A stretch of DNA of 64,000 nucleotides from Haliclona indistincta (GCA_964017065.1 OZ024787.1:8293899-8357898); one strand, 5' to 3'. Positions 10,364 to 30,885 are shown, numbered from the stretch's first letter. Notes: generated from the sequence alone by a model not told the origin. Translations and numbers: made by a program.

Positions 10364-13296
10364 TTCCTCTCTCTCTCTCTACCCTTTGTTATGAACTCAA
10401 CACTGGTTCTGTGTATGCATCCATTCTCTCTTAGTTCGGTTATCTTTTATCTCTTCTTCTTGTGTAGGTCTTATCAAGCAGTTTCTCAAGGACGTAGACT
10501 GGGGCGATGTGGACTATTTGCTGGTGGACACGCCTCCTGGTACCTCAGATGAACACCTGTCAGTGGTCCAGTATCTCAGCACCTCTGGTATTGATGGCGC
10601 AATAGTAATTACCACCCCACAGGTGAGACATGCTCATCATGTGGAACTGAGACCACACACTCAAGTCCTTGCAGAGAAATCACTCACTACTAGTACTGTG
10701 GAACTCCTCTTAGCTGACATAATGTGTAATAAACCCCTGACCAGATGTCTATAGTAATGGAAGATTTTGTTGCTCCCAAGGGTGCCTGCCTCAGTGATGT
10801 CTTTCTGGTCTCCCTATTATGTTCTTCCTTCTATGTTTGTTGGTCCCACCTGTTATTGTGTTCAAACAAACCTTTAGTGTAGAGATTATTTACTGGTGTC
10901 AATGCAAGTTGCTTTGTGTGTATTTTTGAAGCATTTTAAGTGTGCGTGGGTGGATGGTTGTTAGCCAAATTAATGTTTTTCCCATGGTTTGGAACAGGTT
11001 GTATGTTCATAGTATGAGTAGTGCTGTTATAGCAGCTGTCAATACAACTGTGAGAAAGATTACACAGTGCTTAGAATCTTATCTTGATAACATTTTTGTA
11101 AGACAAAGGTTTATTATCTTTCTCCATTCCTCCCTCCTTCCCTATCCATCTCACTCTCCCTCCCTCCCCTAGCTTACAAAATAACAAAATTAATCCCTCC
11201 CTCTCTTCCTCCCCCTTCCCTCCCTCTCTTCTTCCCTATCCATCCCACTCTCCCTCCCTCCCTATCCATCCCACTCTCCCTCCCTCCCTATCCATCCCAC
11301 TCTCCCTATCTAAAATGGGCATTATCATGAATTAAACAAATTCCCTGCTTGCAAAAATACATTGTATGGCTAAAGTTCAGACTGTCACCTTCTTGCTCTA
11401 TGTGCTCGGTATCTGGTCATTCTGTAAATAAAGTGACATTATTCAGAGTGCTTTGGTATAAATTTAAATTTTCATGTCCTTAATTTTGCTAGAACTGCAG
11501 ACTACAAAAAATTAATTTTAAGGAAAAGTGAGTGACTCAGTTGTCTCTACGCATGATGAGTAGTGTTGTCAAACTTCTCTGGAATTAGTGGTCGTGTTAA
11601 TTAACTTGAGCTGTGGATTGTGTCAGTATAAATATTATAGTAAATACAGGAAGATGACAACTACATGTACATGATCAACAATATTACTGATCGAAAGATC
11701 TGAATTTAATTGTTATGCATTGTTATTTTCATCGCAAGCTTATGAATGCATATTGAATGTTGCTAATACCACAATTTATAAATAATTATGATTTTTGCTC
11801 ATGAATATTTTAATACGAGAATTGACTAATTACTGCTCACATTAAATTTGCATGACCTTCGTGTTAGTTTAATAGGATGATGCATTTTTAATCCTGTGTT
11901 GACTGTGAGCATTGACTTCGCTAGTTTATGTTTGCAATATCATTGTACACGGTTGATTTGATTATTTACTATCCGTTATCTTTGTAGGAGGTATCACTGC
12001 AAGATGTACGAAAAGAGATCAACTTTTGCAAGAAAGTTGGTCTTCGTGTGTTGGGCGTGGTCGAGAATATGAGTGGGTTTGTGTGCCCAAAGTGTAAGGT
12101 GTGTGTGTGCGTGTGCATGCATGGGTGTGTGTGTGCGTGTGTGTGCATGCGTGTGTGTGTGTGTGTGCGTGTGCATGCGTGTGTGTGTGATGTGTTAGAT
12201 TGTTGTGTTATCTGTCAGATGTTTAATTACAGAGCAAGGTTACAAAAGAAAAAAAAAACAATAATTAACTGATCAATAAAAAAACAACATAATAATCAAT
12301 AAAATAATTATTTTAAATATTATAATAGCATCAACACGAATATACAATGATAAAAATAATAAATAATATAATTTATTATAAGTCAAGCTCACACAGAGTG
12401 GATGAATAATATTATTTTATGTCCAACATTATCATTCTCTATTGTGTAGATGGAGTCACAGATATTTCCACCCACAACTGGAGGTGCTGAAAAGATGGCT
12501 GCTGACATGGACGTACCTTTTCTTGGTCGGCTTCCATTAGACCCAAGGATAGGTCAGCAACTTTATTACTTATTCTGAATGTGCATGCAAAATGGTATCT
12601 ATGGATACATCATGTATACAAGTAGTGTATTGAAGTGTAGTTTCAGGGAGAAATTTTTGTCAAATTTTCGAGCTTTCATCGAAATGAAATCTGCTGTTAT
12701 GTCATTGTGATGGTAAGGGTCAAATTAAGTTTTCTAAAATACAAATTCTAGATCATTTGGATCCTCCAATATTACTCACTATACGATTATTCATAGGCAG
12801 AGATGAAATTTAAGTTTGACAGAATTTACATGACTTGGTGTTGCAGAGCAATAAAACAATGCTTTAGCACTTCAATGTGATCTAAGGCTAGGCTGGTTGC
12901 TATGGGAACAGTGTTAACCCATAGCCCCACCCAGGATTACACTCCATATACTAGCTTTGATGTCATATGGTATCGTACATTTTGTAGTTCTGATCTTCAG
13001 TTACAATAAACTATAGCTATGAACAGGATGTTTGTTGCACTGAAATGTTTAGATGTGTGATGATATCTCGTACTCAGGTAAAAGTTGTGATGAAGGAAAA
13101 TCGTTTTTATCTGAATTCCCTGAGTCACCTGCTACACTAGCTTACAAGAGAATCATAGACAGTGAGTTCACTTGCTACACCACTGTGTTCAACTTCAATC
13201 TCTTGTTTCTCTCCCTTTCTCTCAGGAGTGATGAGAGAATGCTCTGATAAAGCAACTACCACTATATCACCTGACCACAATGAGCCTGATAGATAA
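9023..13296 (+). CDS. NUBP1: Cytosolic Fe-S cluster assembly factor NUBP1 (Nbp35), 5' part missing
   Basis: Six exons join in phase: 9023-9113, 10468-10622, 11988-12098, 12450-12552, 13078-13161, 13226-13296. They encode the C-terminal two thirds of a Mrp/Nbp35 P-loop ATPase, with [15 protein letters not shown], the switch-like [25 protein letters not shown] and FPPTTGGAE. The CPKC pair is the conserved cysteine motif that holds the bridging 4Fe-4S cluster in the NUBP1-NUBP2 scaffold of the cytosolic iron-sulfur assembly pathway. The N-terminal four-Cys region and the GKGGVGKS P-loop are not seen between 7504 and 9022; they probably lie in or beyond the gap. The end reads RVMRECSDK...DR then TAA. 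NUBP1 is preferred over NUBP2 because the sequence closely follows the NUBP1 pattern. Confidence 0.93.
9831..9989. mobile_element. Foldback MITE in a NUBP1 intron
   Basis: The outer arms TTACAGCGGTTTCACTACT (9831) and their reverse complement ending at 9989 enclose inner inverted bits (GCGTAAACCGTG near 9880 and CACCGTTTACGC near 9940). It is 159 bp and non-coding. No clear target duplication was seen. Confidence 0.7.
10279..10380. repeat. (CCCT)n then (CT)n microsatellite
   Basis: About 60 bp of CCCT repeats followed by CT repeats, 88 bp upstream of the NUBP1 exon at 10468. It is a polypyrimidine tract on the transcribed strand of the intron. Confidence 0.95.
11127..11308. repeat. Imperfect CCCT-rich tandem repeat
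   Basis: Repeats of a longer unit containing TATCCATCCCACTCTCCC (about 30 bp) are interspersed with CCCT runs, within a NUBP1 intron. Confidence 0.8.
12097..12190. repeat. (GT)n-rich microsatellite at a NUBP1 splice donor
   Basis: GT/GC/AT alternations begin directly at the donor following the CPKCK codons. Such alternating purine-pyrimidine DNA can adopt Z-form; any effect on splicing is speculation. Confidence 0.85.
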
Positions 13297-13325
13297 ATTA
13301 ATGACCTCACTCTACACAACACTTG

Positions 13326-13412
13326 TTCCTTTCTCTCAGGAGTGATGAGAGAATAATAATTATGATAAAGCAACCACCACCTGACCATAATGAGCCTGAT
13401 AGATAAATGACC
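13326..13412 (+). repeat. Tandem duplicate of the NUBP1 terminal exon
   Basis: It repeats the polypyrimidine tract, acceptor and coding of 13212-13300 with small changes. If spliced from the same donor (13161|13162) it would add only RVMRE before a TAA. It could be a decayed duplicate or an alternative last exon. Confidence 0.75.
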
Positions 13413-13686
13413 TCACATACATAACACTTGTTCTAAGAATGTTTGTTACCATGGTTACCATTATCCCAATCCATGGTTTGTCACTGATAAGATTAATTTT
13501 TATAGAGTTTTGTGTTTTTATAGTACAAGTAAATTAAAAATAATATAATCTGGTTGGTCACTTGAGGCAAAGAGATGATAGGGGAGAAAGAGGTGTGTCA
13601 TTTGAAGAGTAGAAGTCATAGTGTGTTCACTTGAGAGGAAGATGGTAAAGAGGGCAAGCACTTGTAGGAGAGAGTTTGAAGGTATA

Positions 13687-16600
13687 TCATGACTGGCTTG
13701 TTTGAGCAAGAGCCTAAAAAAGGAAGCAATGCTAAGTTAATTCTTAGTTTTTTTTCGTCTGTTACCTGTTTCATGATCTGTTGGCCGATGAACTGGCCCG
13801 CCATGTTTCGTATTTGTGTTCCAGCATCTTTACGACACTTGACGTAGCCCCAGAGATTAGCGCCCGTTAGAACCACTCCAATGATTGGGATCAACTGAAG
13901 AGAGAGAGATAACAGAATAATTATTATTATTTACACACTATCAAGTTCAAAATGCTTCTCTCAGCAAGCACACAACTTTTCTACATGCAATACATGTACA
14001 ACGACAGCAAGCAATGCAATACATGTACACAGAACACTGAGAACAGTATGAACCACTACTTCACCTCAATTCTCGAAATTATTTTTGAAAATTTAAACTT
14101 TAGCTGTGACAAAGCTCTCGCGAAGCTTTAGGACAACCACTATAGATGTGGATGAAATTGCATACTTTTTAGTGACAAATTCAGTCATTCACACAAAATG
14201 GGAGTTGAGTAGTTGCTTATAATTTTGCTGAAAGTTGTCAAAATTAAAACCACTCCAAGGTGCCAACTTAGTGCAAACATAATGCATGTTAGCCAAAACA
14301 AATTCGCCAAATAAATATGAACTATGACCTCTTGCCAGTACAGTGCATATGTGAATCAGGATGCCCCTGGAATAATTTTCAAGGCATTTTATCAAGGCAT
14401 TTTAGTTCAAGTGCCATCCTCAAAAATTCTCACAAGTGACAGCTATTTTTTGACTGCTAAAGGCATTTTGCTGTCACTTGAGATTCTGACAAAACGTATG
14501 ACCTATACAGTCAATGGTATTATAAGGGTATTTGAATACAGTCAAATGGTTTGTCAACATAGCCGCCACCATTCACCTGTTTATTTGCCCAACGTACTCT
14601 TGTTCTAAGCATAGCACACAAGTGAATGAATCTCATGCACGTGAATCAAATTTAATATGTCTCATCCGTACTAAAATGGTTCAAGAGCAGTGACTCACCA
14701 TCCACATTAGAGCAAATTTGATGAATGAGGTGAAGACAAAGAAGACCCACAGGAGGGGACAGATGAAGAGGGCACCCCAGAACACAAGAGACTCTACTCT
14801 ACTCACTGGACGCTGCATTGACAAGAAGAGAAACATATGTTGTTACCAAGTGCATTGTACTTGCCGTACTTGTACTTATACTTAAGTCCTATATCAGTTT
14901 TATGGATATACTCGTACTTAAATATAATATTAATGTACTTTGAATAATTAATGTACTTACAAGTACTTGAAGTTTATTAGATGTAACAATACAGACAATA
15001 ATTAACAGTATGTATTAACCATAGTTAAACATAGTTATGGACTTTGGGTATAAAATAGTGTGAACAGTGAAATGACATGCATAAACATGAAGTCATTTCT
15101 CCAACAAACTTGACAAGCTTACAGTTAGATTATATACTCTTGCTTACAGTTAAAACTGTACTTGTACTTGTATTTAAGTCCCAAGGGCAAAATTTGCTAT
15201 GTACTTTGTACTTGGGTATTTTCTGAAAGTACTTGTACTTTACTTAAATACTTTCAAAAGTACTTCACCCCAACTCTGGTTTTTACCTTTCAAAAGCTCA
15301 GCAGCCCATAAAATGCATGGTATGCAATCTGACACTAATCTAATACCATTACAGAGGAGGGTCAAAGTTTTGGCAGATAAAAAATTCATGTTGGAATCCA
15401 GAGCCTAGTTCACATATCAAAATAACAGTTAAAAAATTTGCCGTTGGCGAAAGCTCAACTATACGATTCCAATAACATGGTGATTTCTTTCCTATGAACA
15501 CATAGCTAGTTGATGGTCTACAGTCGAACCTCTCTTAACGGACGTCCTCAATAATGGACACCACCTCCATAACACTTGCCCAATCTGTCAGGTTCTACTC
15601 TAGTTATTGATTTGTCGTAAACTCTATTACAGTCGCTTGTCAATGCGATCCACAGTATGTCATCTATGATAACTATCATGCGATGTCATCCTTTCCATGC
15701 TCTATAGCACACTTTCAACATACATAACAGCATAGAGGAAATGCTTGTACAGTCAATATATAGGGAGAATCCGAGCACTGTTTCTATACCGGTCAAGCTA
15801 CAAAGGTTTTCAAGTTATGCAGTTATTAAACTGTTTCATCCTCCTCCTCATCACGTCTTTTTACATCAAAACATACATTTTTGAAATTTTGTTCTCACAA
15901 ACAACTTCACTATTGACCCAACCATTGGGTGTGCGAGTTATTGCATATATTGTTAGTTGAGAGTGAGGCAGACAGCCTGCACTACCACAGTCACAATACA
16001 TCAAGCACATCATCATAGGCGGCTCGGAAGACTATGTAGCTCAGAGATCCAAACACACAAAATACTAAGAATAAGTGCACAGTGACGAAGCAAGTACACA
16101 AGCTACTACACTAAAGGCGTGTTCACATGGACTATGCAAATGCACATTCGAATGCACATTCAATCCGGTTTGTCAGCATTCAAATGAATCCGCTTGAAAT
16201 CAATGCGAATCAAAGGCGCATTGCGTTCAATCCACCTCCAGAGGTAGATTGAAAGTGGATTGGAAGCGAATTGAGACTTTAGCGCATGGGTGCACGCTGT
16301 CATGAGTAAACAAAAGGTACTTGGCAGGCTACTAAACCTTTATAATGGACAATTGAAGCATCGTTGAAGGCTAGGAAGAGCGCAGTGTAGCTTTTTGAGA
16401 TGGCAATTCACTACATGTGAATGCTCGCAATTCGCATTGGCGGTTTTGGGGATAAAATGTGAATCAAAAGTGGATTCCATCTTTACACATGATTAACCAG
16501 AGTTGTTACATCTTACACGTATAAGTTAATTTTGACTTCTGAACACACCTTTTTCGCTTCAAACAGCCAAGTGCTGCTACCATCATCCTCAACTTTGTTC

Positions 16601-16975
16601 CACCATCTCAGCCCCACCATGAGACGACCAGTGATGTTCTTGACAACCCAGAAATCCATTGCCAACAGCAGAATAATCACAATGAAGATCTCCATATACT
16701 CATCGCCATATACAAACTTTGTTACAACATACACAGTGAGGGCAGCTACACGAAACAGCAGATGAAATAAGAGAGCATACGGGTGCCTGGAAATAGTGAG
16801 AGGACAGTGTTTCGTTGGAGAGAAACAGTTTGTTCTAATTATTGCCCACCATACGCTGGTAACAAGAACGCTAGTTTTATTCCTACTCGGTTCTATGTGT
16901 TGCTTACTTTAACCTCGAGCTTTTCTTGGTGTCTGTGTCTCCAAAGCTCAAAGATACATCTTCTTCTGCGCCCAT
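13687..16975 (-). CDS. TVP23: TVP23/FAM18 Golgi membrane protein
   Basis: Five minus-strand exons join in phase: 16975-16908, 16786-16549, 14812-14699, 13894-13766, 13713-13687, giving 191 aa (family about 200). The start MGAEEDVSLSF precedes a family-typical body. There are four hydrophobic segments: LLFRVAALTVYVV, IFIVIILLLAMDFW, FWGALFICPLLWVFFVF and LIPIIGVVLTGANLWGY. The hallmark VKNITGRLMVGLRWWNKV follows the second segment and FEAKK follows that; YVKC follows the last segment. TVP23 proteins sit in late-Golgi membranes and work in vesicle traffic. The last exon is tiny (ALAQTSQS). It is the last of four closely packed minus-strand genes and is convergent with NUBP1. Animals have TVP23A/B/C paralogues; which one this equals cannot be told. 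Confidence 0.93.
14845..15278. mobile_element. Probable hAT-type MITE in TVP23 intron 2
   Basis: The right end reads TACTTCACCCCAACTCTG. This matches the common hAT MITE terminus (CAGAGTTGGGGTGAAGTA reversed), preceded by degenerate AAGTACTTGTACTT repeats. The left part is also GTACTTGTACTT-rich but its exact end and the 8-bp target duplication were not found. The left boundary is approximate. Confidence 0.5.
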
Positions 16976-17252
16976 TTTCTCTACTTCTGGCTCTTTCTGG
17001 CGCGAACTCCGCACAGCGATTAGGTGACACGCCCACTGCACGTGTTTTAGCGCGAAATTCAAACACAAAATTTTATTTGAAATTGATTTCAAGATTCAAA
17101 ATAGTGGAAGTAAAATAAATAATTGAGACTTTGACATTATTTTACCTATTAAGTTCACCAACTATGCACACAATAGACACATGTACAACAAAAATATGAC
17201 CTGCATTGAAAGCGATATATACAGTATGAGTCACATAAAGTTGATGTTCATT

Positions 17253-20200
17253 TCACGAGGAAGAAGCACCAGAAGAAGAAGAAGAAGAGGAGGAAGACGA
17301 TCGACTCTTGACCAGCTCGTCATCGCCTGAAGAGGTGCGACCTTTTTCACCACTTGATATTACTGAATGGAGTGCCTGCACCCAGTCAATCTTCTCGTCT
17401 AATGTGTCCGCCATCAATGGGAAGCCACCTCCTGAACGATGAGGAACTCTCAGCATGAAAGCCGTCGAGATATCTCTGAGCTGATCTGGTAGATTCTCAG
17501 TGGAGACTTCGAAACCGTCAGAACTAGAGCCGACCTGCAGCTCACCTAATGGATGAGCATCCTAATAAAGAGAGAAGAAAGAGGAGCAGTCATCACAGAA
17601 CACATACCCATAATGTTGTACTGTGTGTTAGAGTTATAAGAAACTGTTCAGTACATCATCTTGCACATAATTATGGAGTACATTATATAATGTAAAAAAA
17701 TTTCAGCTGGTACACATACCATAGTAAGAATGCATACACCCAACACACACACATAATTATAGTTATTCATGCACACACTCGCACACACAAACTCACGGTT
17801 GGTTTATCATAATAACGGAGACTATACTTGTCCAGTACAAAGAAACGTCTCTGAAATTTCTAAGCACACAGATGAACAACATAATACCATCACATAGACA
17901 ATAAGCACTGTCGTCACACCTTCTGGTTTGGAGGCATCTTGTACAGGTATCCTGTCTGTGTTAGTGTCCATGTACAGTCTCTGACAAGCTGTGATGATGA
18001 GAGAGAGGTATATAATCAGTCTGTGTTGTGGTGTGAAACCACTAATGTACCTGATCTTCGCTGGCGTGTGGATGGACTTCCTTCTCCATTCTCAGCTTGG
18101 CACTTTGTATAGCCATGTACCAGTGCATTACATCCTGGGGCGGGAGAGAATATTGATAAAACACAGTAGGTGGTAGCATGCGACTTCCAGCAAGTCATTT
18201 CCTTATCAAGGCAAGGAAGTCATAAAATTCCCTATGGCTGAATTAGTCTCGCGTGTGTGCAGTTACAAGTACATCCGTGCTGATGCTTTGCTATTCTTGG
18301 TAGTGACAACAAGATAGGTATGTTGTACAATCACTATAGTAGGCTAGCCAACATGAGAGCATGTGGCAAGTTTACCTTTCCTGAATCAGAGTACACGAAT
18401 ATGTTGCGAGATTTCCCTTTTGCTCTGTATCCAATGAGCATAGAGTTCTTGTGGTCCTCTAGCCCAGGAGCATCAATGAGCACATGCAGATCATTCAACA
18501 GAATAGTAGCCTTTGGTCTGCGATCCTAATGTGATGGAGACATAAGTTTAAATTAGAGAAAACATAAACCATCGCGCAACCAACGTGAAACCATTGTGCA
18601 ACCATTGTGTAAGCTATTTTAGTTTAGTATTATTTTGGTTCTTGCTAGCAAGCTGTAAAATAGCATTAAGGAAATGCTAATATCAGAAGTGGACTTCAGA
18701 AGTTGACTTCTCCTCAATATGCATGCCGAGCAGCGAGCTCGAGAAGATAAACAAAACTGTGTAAACATCCACACAGCAAACACACCCACGCATCATGCAA
18801 ATCAAATCATGTACAGGAAACATATCCACCATCAATAACCATCATGGGCATAATGTTACATAAGCACCTAGAAACAGATGCATGCACACCAAAAAACAGT
18901 GACATGAAAAACACGGTTTTAATGCTGGGTCACATGAGAATAGATAGAACTAGTAATAAAGCTTATTTATAATTATGTACATACAGTGTTACGTCTATGG
19001 TTACATGTATGAATTGCACAGATTCATCCATGCATAGAGGCTGTTTTGTAAGCAAGCTGTTTTCACCAGCACAAACACATGTTTTGATAGTACGGGAATT
19101 TTGGCTAGTACACACTGGTAACAGGTTTCTACTGTATCATGTGAATTTCCCAGAAATTGTTACGCAGCCTAGCATGTCGAACAACACACATATTTATTGT
19201 TGTTCGTTGAGAGTAAACACACTGCAAGTATATACAGTTATAACACCAAAAGGAAATGTTTGGTGTTCTAGAAGAGACTGCAGGCTTCTTGATCAGAGGC
19301 TTATTCAATACTCATAAATATTGTACTCTGAATGAAAGACACCTTACCTCTGTTGTGATGTAATATGAAAAAGTGTCATGGTCAAGTTTAAACCATCTTC
19401 TCTGCCATTCGTTGGAACCCTTCTTACGTTTGAACAGAAATCCTTTCCGAGCACCTATATACAACAACCATACAATCACATTAAGATTAATACTATACGT
19501 GCAGTAGTATTAAGTCCATAGTCCTTAATACTATTGCAATTTATGATGTAATTCATGCTATTGCACTGTTTTGATTTCATAATCTCTGTTGTACTGCTTA
19601 CTTTGGTTACATTAAGAGAGTATTTGGTCAACGGTTACATGTATACATAGTCATTATGTATACACGGGAGTATTGAAAAGCAAGCATTCTCTCAAAATGT
19701 CAATGTTTACTTGCCGGCACAATGCGTGTGGACAAACACAAACAGTATAGAGCAGCTCACCACTCAGGTAAGGACGAGCCAGGTCAGGTGTCCCCAGAAT
19801 GAACTCCTTCCTCTCGTATTTGGCTCGGATCCACTGTTCACGACACATCCTGAGTGTAAAAACATGTTAATTCCATGTTCATCGACTTATAAAAAAACTG
19901 TTGCGTAACAAGTCCATAGGGCATTAACTATCATACCATTCAGTGTGGTTGTGCTATAGTAATCATACTGCAATACACGATGACTCATGTGCATTCTATT
20001 CACCAGATTAGTCACACAAATAGGTATTTAACAGCTGCTTAAATGCATTATTGCATAATTATTATGACTATAAGATTTATTGTATGATAGTGGTTGATAA
20101 CAGGCCCACACATCGTGATCAGAGAATATAAATTAGAAACCATAGTGTGTGTGTGTGGTTGTGAGAAAGCTTTGAGAGCATGATAAGATATTGTGCCTAC

Positions 20201-21460
20201 GAATACATACACAAACATGAAACTATATGGATTATGAAAATTATAATAATTACAACAGTATACATGTATGCCATTAAAACATATATTATTTGAAAGCCTG
20301 ATCTTCTTGTGGAAAAAAATTGTTGGTTTTGGTTATTTAATAGCTATTAGAGGTGTTAAACACACAAATATCTTTGAACAAACCAATAGCAGCTGCAGCT
20401 GCTGGTGCACTGACTATGCAGACGTAATTTTAGCGAACAAGCTTGAATTTTTTCGATATATTTTTGTCAAATGGAATGCGATACCTAAACAAGCTGTTTG
20501 TATATTCTGTGGATATTTTAAGTACATATTGTTGGTGTGTTTAAATTTTTGAAACCACCATGCATGCACTCAGGATAAAGAAAACACACTTAATTATTAT
20601 GCAACTTGGAGATTTGAAATGCACATTTTGTTTGTCTTACGTATTTAGACTATGAGGCACTATGACTTTGAATAGAGACCGTTTGGGAAGTTAAGAGCAT
20701 GCACATCCTTTATATTTGTAACTGTATAGAGTGGGGTTAACTTGAGCATTCAGTATGATGCAATAATCGCCATGACAACCTAACAAAGGATACATGCATG
20801 CACGCAAGCTTGGATGAAGACTACTCTTCCGTGAGATGCTGCTGTGAAAATATGCTATCGTTTCAACTATAGCAAAGCTAGTATTAGATATGTAGTCAGT
20901 TGACACAAATACACAACCAATTTGTAGTTATTTCACAACATGCAGCATAATAGCAACTGCACATTATACATGTATTACACAATACAGCATTTTTATGTGT
21001 GCTTGGCTCACATTCTTGCATTTGGTGTAGGCCGAGGCCAGTAGATGGGCAGTTTAGCTTCCCAGTGTTGGTTTGCCTTAATGTTGCCTACTGTGCGCAT
21101 TTTCTGTATGCAAGAGATTACGTTTTGCACATTAAAAGTGATAATTACTGTGACTGTTTGTATAACACGCGGCTTACCTCGACCATCTCCTCTGACAGTT
21201 TGTCTAGTCTGATGGAGAGCACACGAGACACTGCTACCCCCAGCTGGCGGTGGATACCAGCGCACTCGATGCAAACGAACAATCCCATATTTACGACTGC
21301 CCAATCGGGTCCTATCGAGGGGAGAAAAGACGCGATAAGTAGCAGAACCAATCATTGCACACAGATGCATACCGTGTCGTCCACAGTCGGCGCAGAAATC
21401 GTTACCCTTCTGCAGTTTAAGTCGATCCATCTCCTGGCGCAAGTCACATTCGTCGGTCAT
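17253..21460 (-). CDS. ArfGAP with dual PH domains (centaurin-alpha/ADAP), copy A
   Basis: Ten minus-strand exons join in phase: 21460-21373, 21311-21178, 21103-21012, 19849-19761, 19454-19348, 18525-18376, 18134-18051, 17988-17920, 17859-17797, 17561-17253, giving 394 aa. The ArfGAP zinc finger reads CADC-x16-CIEC, followed by AGIHRQLG with the catalytic arginine finger. Family linker CREQWIRAKYERKEF follows. PH1 starts at ARKGFLFKRKK and ends near VMHWYMAIQSAK. PH2 starts at GYLYKMPPNQ and continues through RRFFVLDKYSLRYY to WVQALHSVI. ADAP proteins stimulate GTP hydrolysis on Arf6 and are recruited by PtdIns(3,4,5)P3. Unlike copy B it ends in a Ser-rich tail (about ten consecutive Ser). 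Its start lies 355 bp downstream of the end of copy B. Confidence 0.95.
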
Positions 21461-21815
21461 GGCTACAGTTTACTTACTCTCAGTGTTGTATGCAAATACG
21501 TTGAATGGTGTTTGGCTTCGTGAGCAAATGCTTTAGAATGCTCCACAACGGAAAGGAAACGACAACGATACAACAATTTGACGGTAGTATGTAATTGGTG
21601 GGTGTTGGAAAACATTACAGATAGTATAGCGGATTACAAACATGAATAGATATGCCCATTTTATAATAAATCAAAACATCTCTTTAATCAGAAAATGTCC
21701 ATAATAATGCTATATTCTCATAACAATCCTACAGGTGAAAGATGAGGAAGGAAAAAAATCACGCAAGACAAAAAGAAAAGCAAGAGAGAGATGTGTGCTA
21801 TATTAATCTCCATTT
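21461..21815. other. Spacer between ADAP copies A and B
   Basis: 355 bp carrying the 3' UTR of copy B and the presumed promoter of copy A (both minus strand). No other gene was seen. Confidence 0.5.
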
Positions 21816-29517
<7,702 letters not shown>

Positions 29518-29754
29518 TTCTAGTGCCCACTCGTTGAGAGAAGTGCTTTTTCGACGGTCTCCGTTTATCCAACAACTGCTTCAAGTTGTGTATACAGCGC
29601 CTAGCTTGCTGCAGCACTTCAGCTAACTCGCAGAACAGACTTGGCGGTAGACTTATGTTGTACACACACACCTCAGGAAAAATATCTGCATTCTTACAAA
29701 AGCAATTAAAATTCCGATCACCCAGGACCGCCCAGGCACGTGACGCACGTGACG

Positions 29755-30804
29755 TCACTTTCGATACTGAATCCACTTGGCTGCTTTTGCAAATGTTTTG
29801 AATTCGCTTGCAACGTCTTGAGTTACAGCCAGTTCCAGAGTAACTTCATTAAACACTTCACTTCTTGATACCTGCAGTATGGAAGGGCTATTACTACACA
29901 GACATGCACTGTTGTTCAATCGATGTACCTCGACAAAATTGAGTTTTTTCGTGAACATCTGTAGGCTAGGAAGATTGTTACAGCCAATTTTTGCAGTGAA
30001 CTTGTGTATGCTTAATTCTGTGATAGCTAAAAGAAAGAGCAGTGATGATAACAGAGCGAAATTTCGTCGTTTAACTACCAACAAAAGTGGTAAATATTTT
30101 AACGAAATTACAGTGTTTAGGATATGTGTCTGTGTGTGTGTGTACCATAAAACATCATTAGTTTTGTTGCCTCTAGACCAAATCCCTTTCCCCTAAACTG
30201 TGGCTCTACAAAGAAAGAAAAAATAGTCGGAAAATAACTGCCTAGCTGTCTTTCTTTCAACTAACCTGCTACCATCACTTCAATCTCTGCCGAATGCCGA
30301 CAATCTGTATCAGTAAAGAACAAGTTCACATCACCAGCCATGCATTCTACAGAGAAAATTAATAAGCACATACATATACACAGAGAGCTAGTGAACAAAC
30401 AGAACGAAAGGTATATGTTGCAATATTTCACTCATAAGTTAGTCTTAACTTTGACCCTAACAAACAATCCTTACCAGTTTCTGATGTACCGGACGTATGC
30501 AGCTCCTTTGATAGTATTATAAATGTTGCTTCTGCATCAACATTATGTTCTTGCAATAATAATGCATCACGTGCACTACTGTGTCTCACTGTCTTCGTCC
30601 TTGAGCCATGATTGCTGCATCTTGTGCTCTTCTTCGAGGGAAAGCTGTTCCGAAGCAGTCTGGGCCCTTAACACGGGGTCCTGCATCCACGCGTGGTACC
30701 TAGCGAGCGATCGGGAAGGCGCTGCTAAAAAACTGTCAAATACCTTACTTGTCAACGTGGTCTGTGCTGTATGGGACGAGCGTCACTTGCTCTCCTGTAA
30801 GCAT
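29755..30804 (-). CDS. NAT9: N-acetyltransferase 9 (NAT9), GNAT family
   Basis: Minus-strand exons: 30804-30749, 30732-30590, 30549-30475, 30346-30266, 30205-30146, 30026-29929, 29871-29755, giving 209 aa (human about 207). Conserved blocks are VTLVPYSTDHV, RYHAWMQDP, MAGDVNLF, EIEVMVAEP, the acetyl-CoA loop RGKGFGLEA, HKFTAKIG, PSLQMF and VFNEVTLEL. NAT9 is a GNAT-fold acetyltransferase linked in flies to microtubule stability. The start codon gives MLTGEQVTLV directly. Between the first two exons the frame only closes if the 16 bp 30733-30748 (GTAAGG...GACAG) are removed, far shorter than ordinary introns; otherwise TAA follows VDK. The next intron is only 40 bp. The gene is head-to-head with eEF2K. 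Confidence 0.93.
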
Positions 30805-30885
30805 AAAATCTCTCTTTCTAAACATGCCTCTTGTCCATTTATTTGAGACCCCGCAGTCGACCTTTCACCCCCAAACCAGATCGTG
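30805..30885. promoter_or_regulatory. 81-bp bidirectional intergenic region (NAT9 / eEF2K)
   Basis: The ATGs of NAT9 (minus, 30804) and eEF2K (plus, 30886) are separated by 81 bp. The two genes must therefore share promoter DNA or have overlapping 5' UTRs. No TATA box is visible. Confidence 0.7.

Noticed and set aside
15520..15560. CAGTCGAACCTCTCTTAACGGA, like a pogo/Tigger transposon end
   Set aside because: No matching inverted end was found within the intron, so an element cannot be defined.
16117..16500. GGCGTGTTCACATGG start with internal AATGCACATTC repeats, possibly a MITE
   Set aside because: The opposite end matches only loosely and no target duplication is visible.
30883..30885. 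GTG as start of eEF2K
   Set aside because: The ATG at 30886 is the adjacent codon and eukaryotic starts are ATG.
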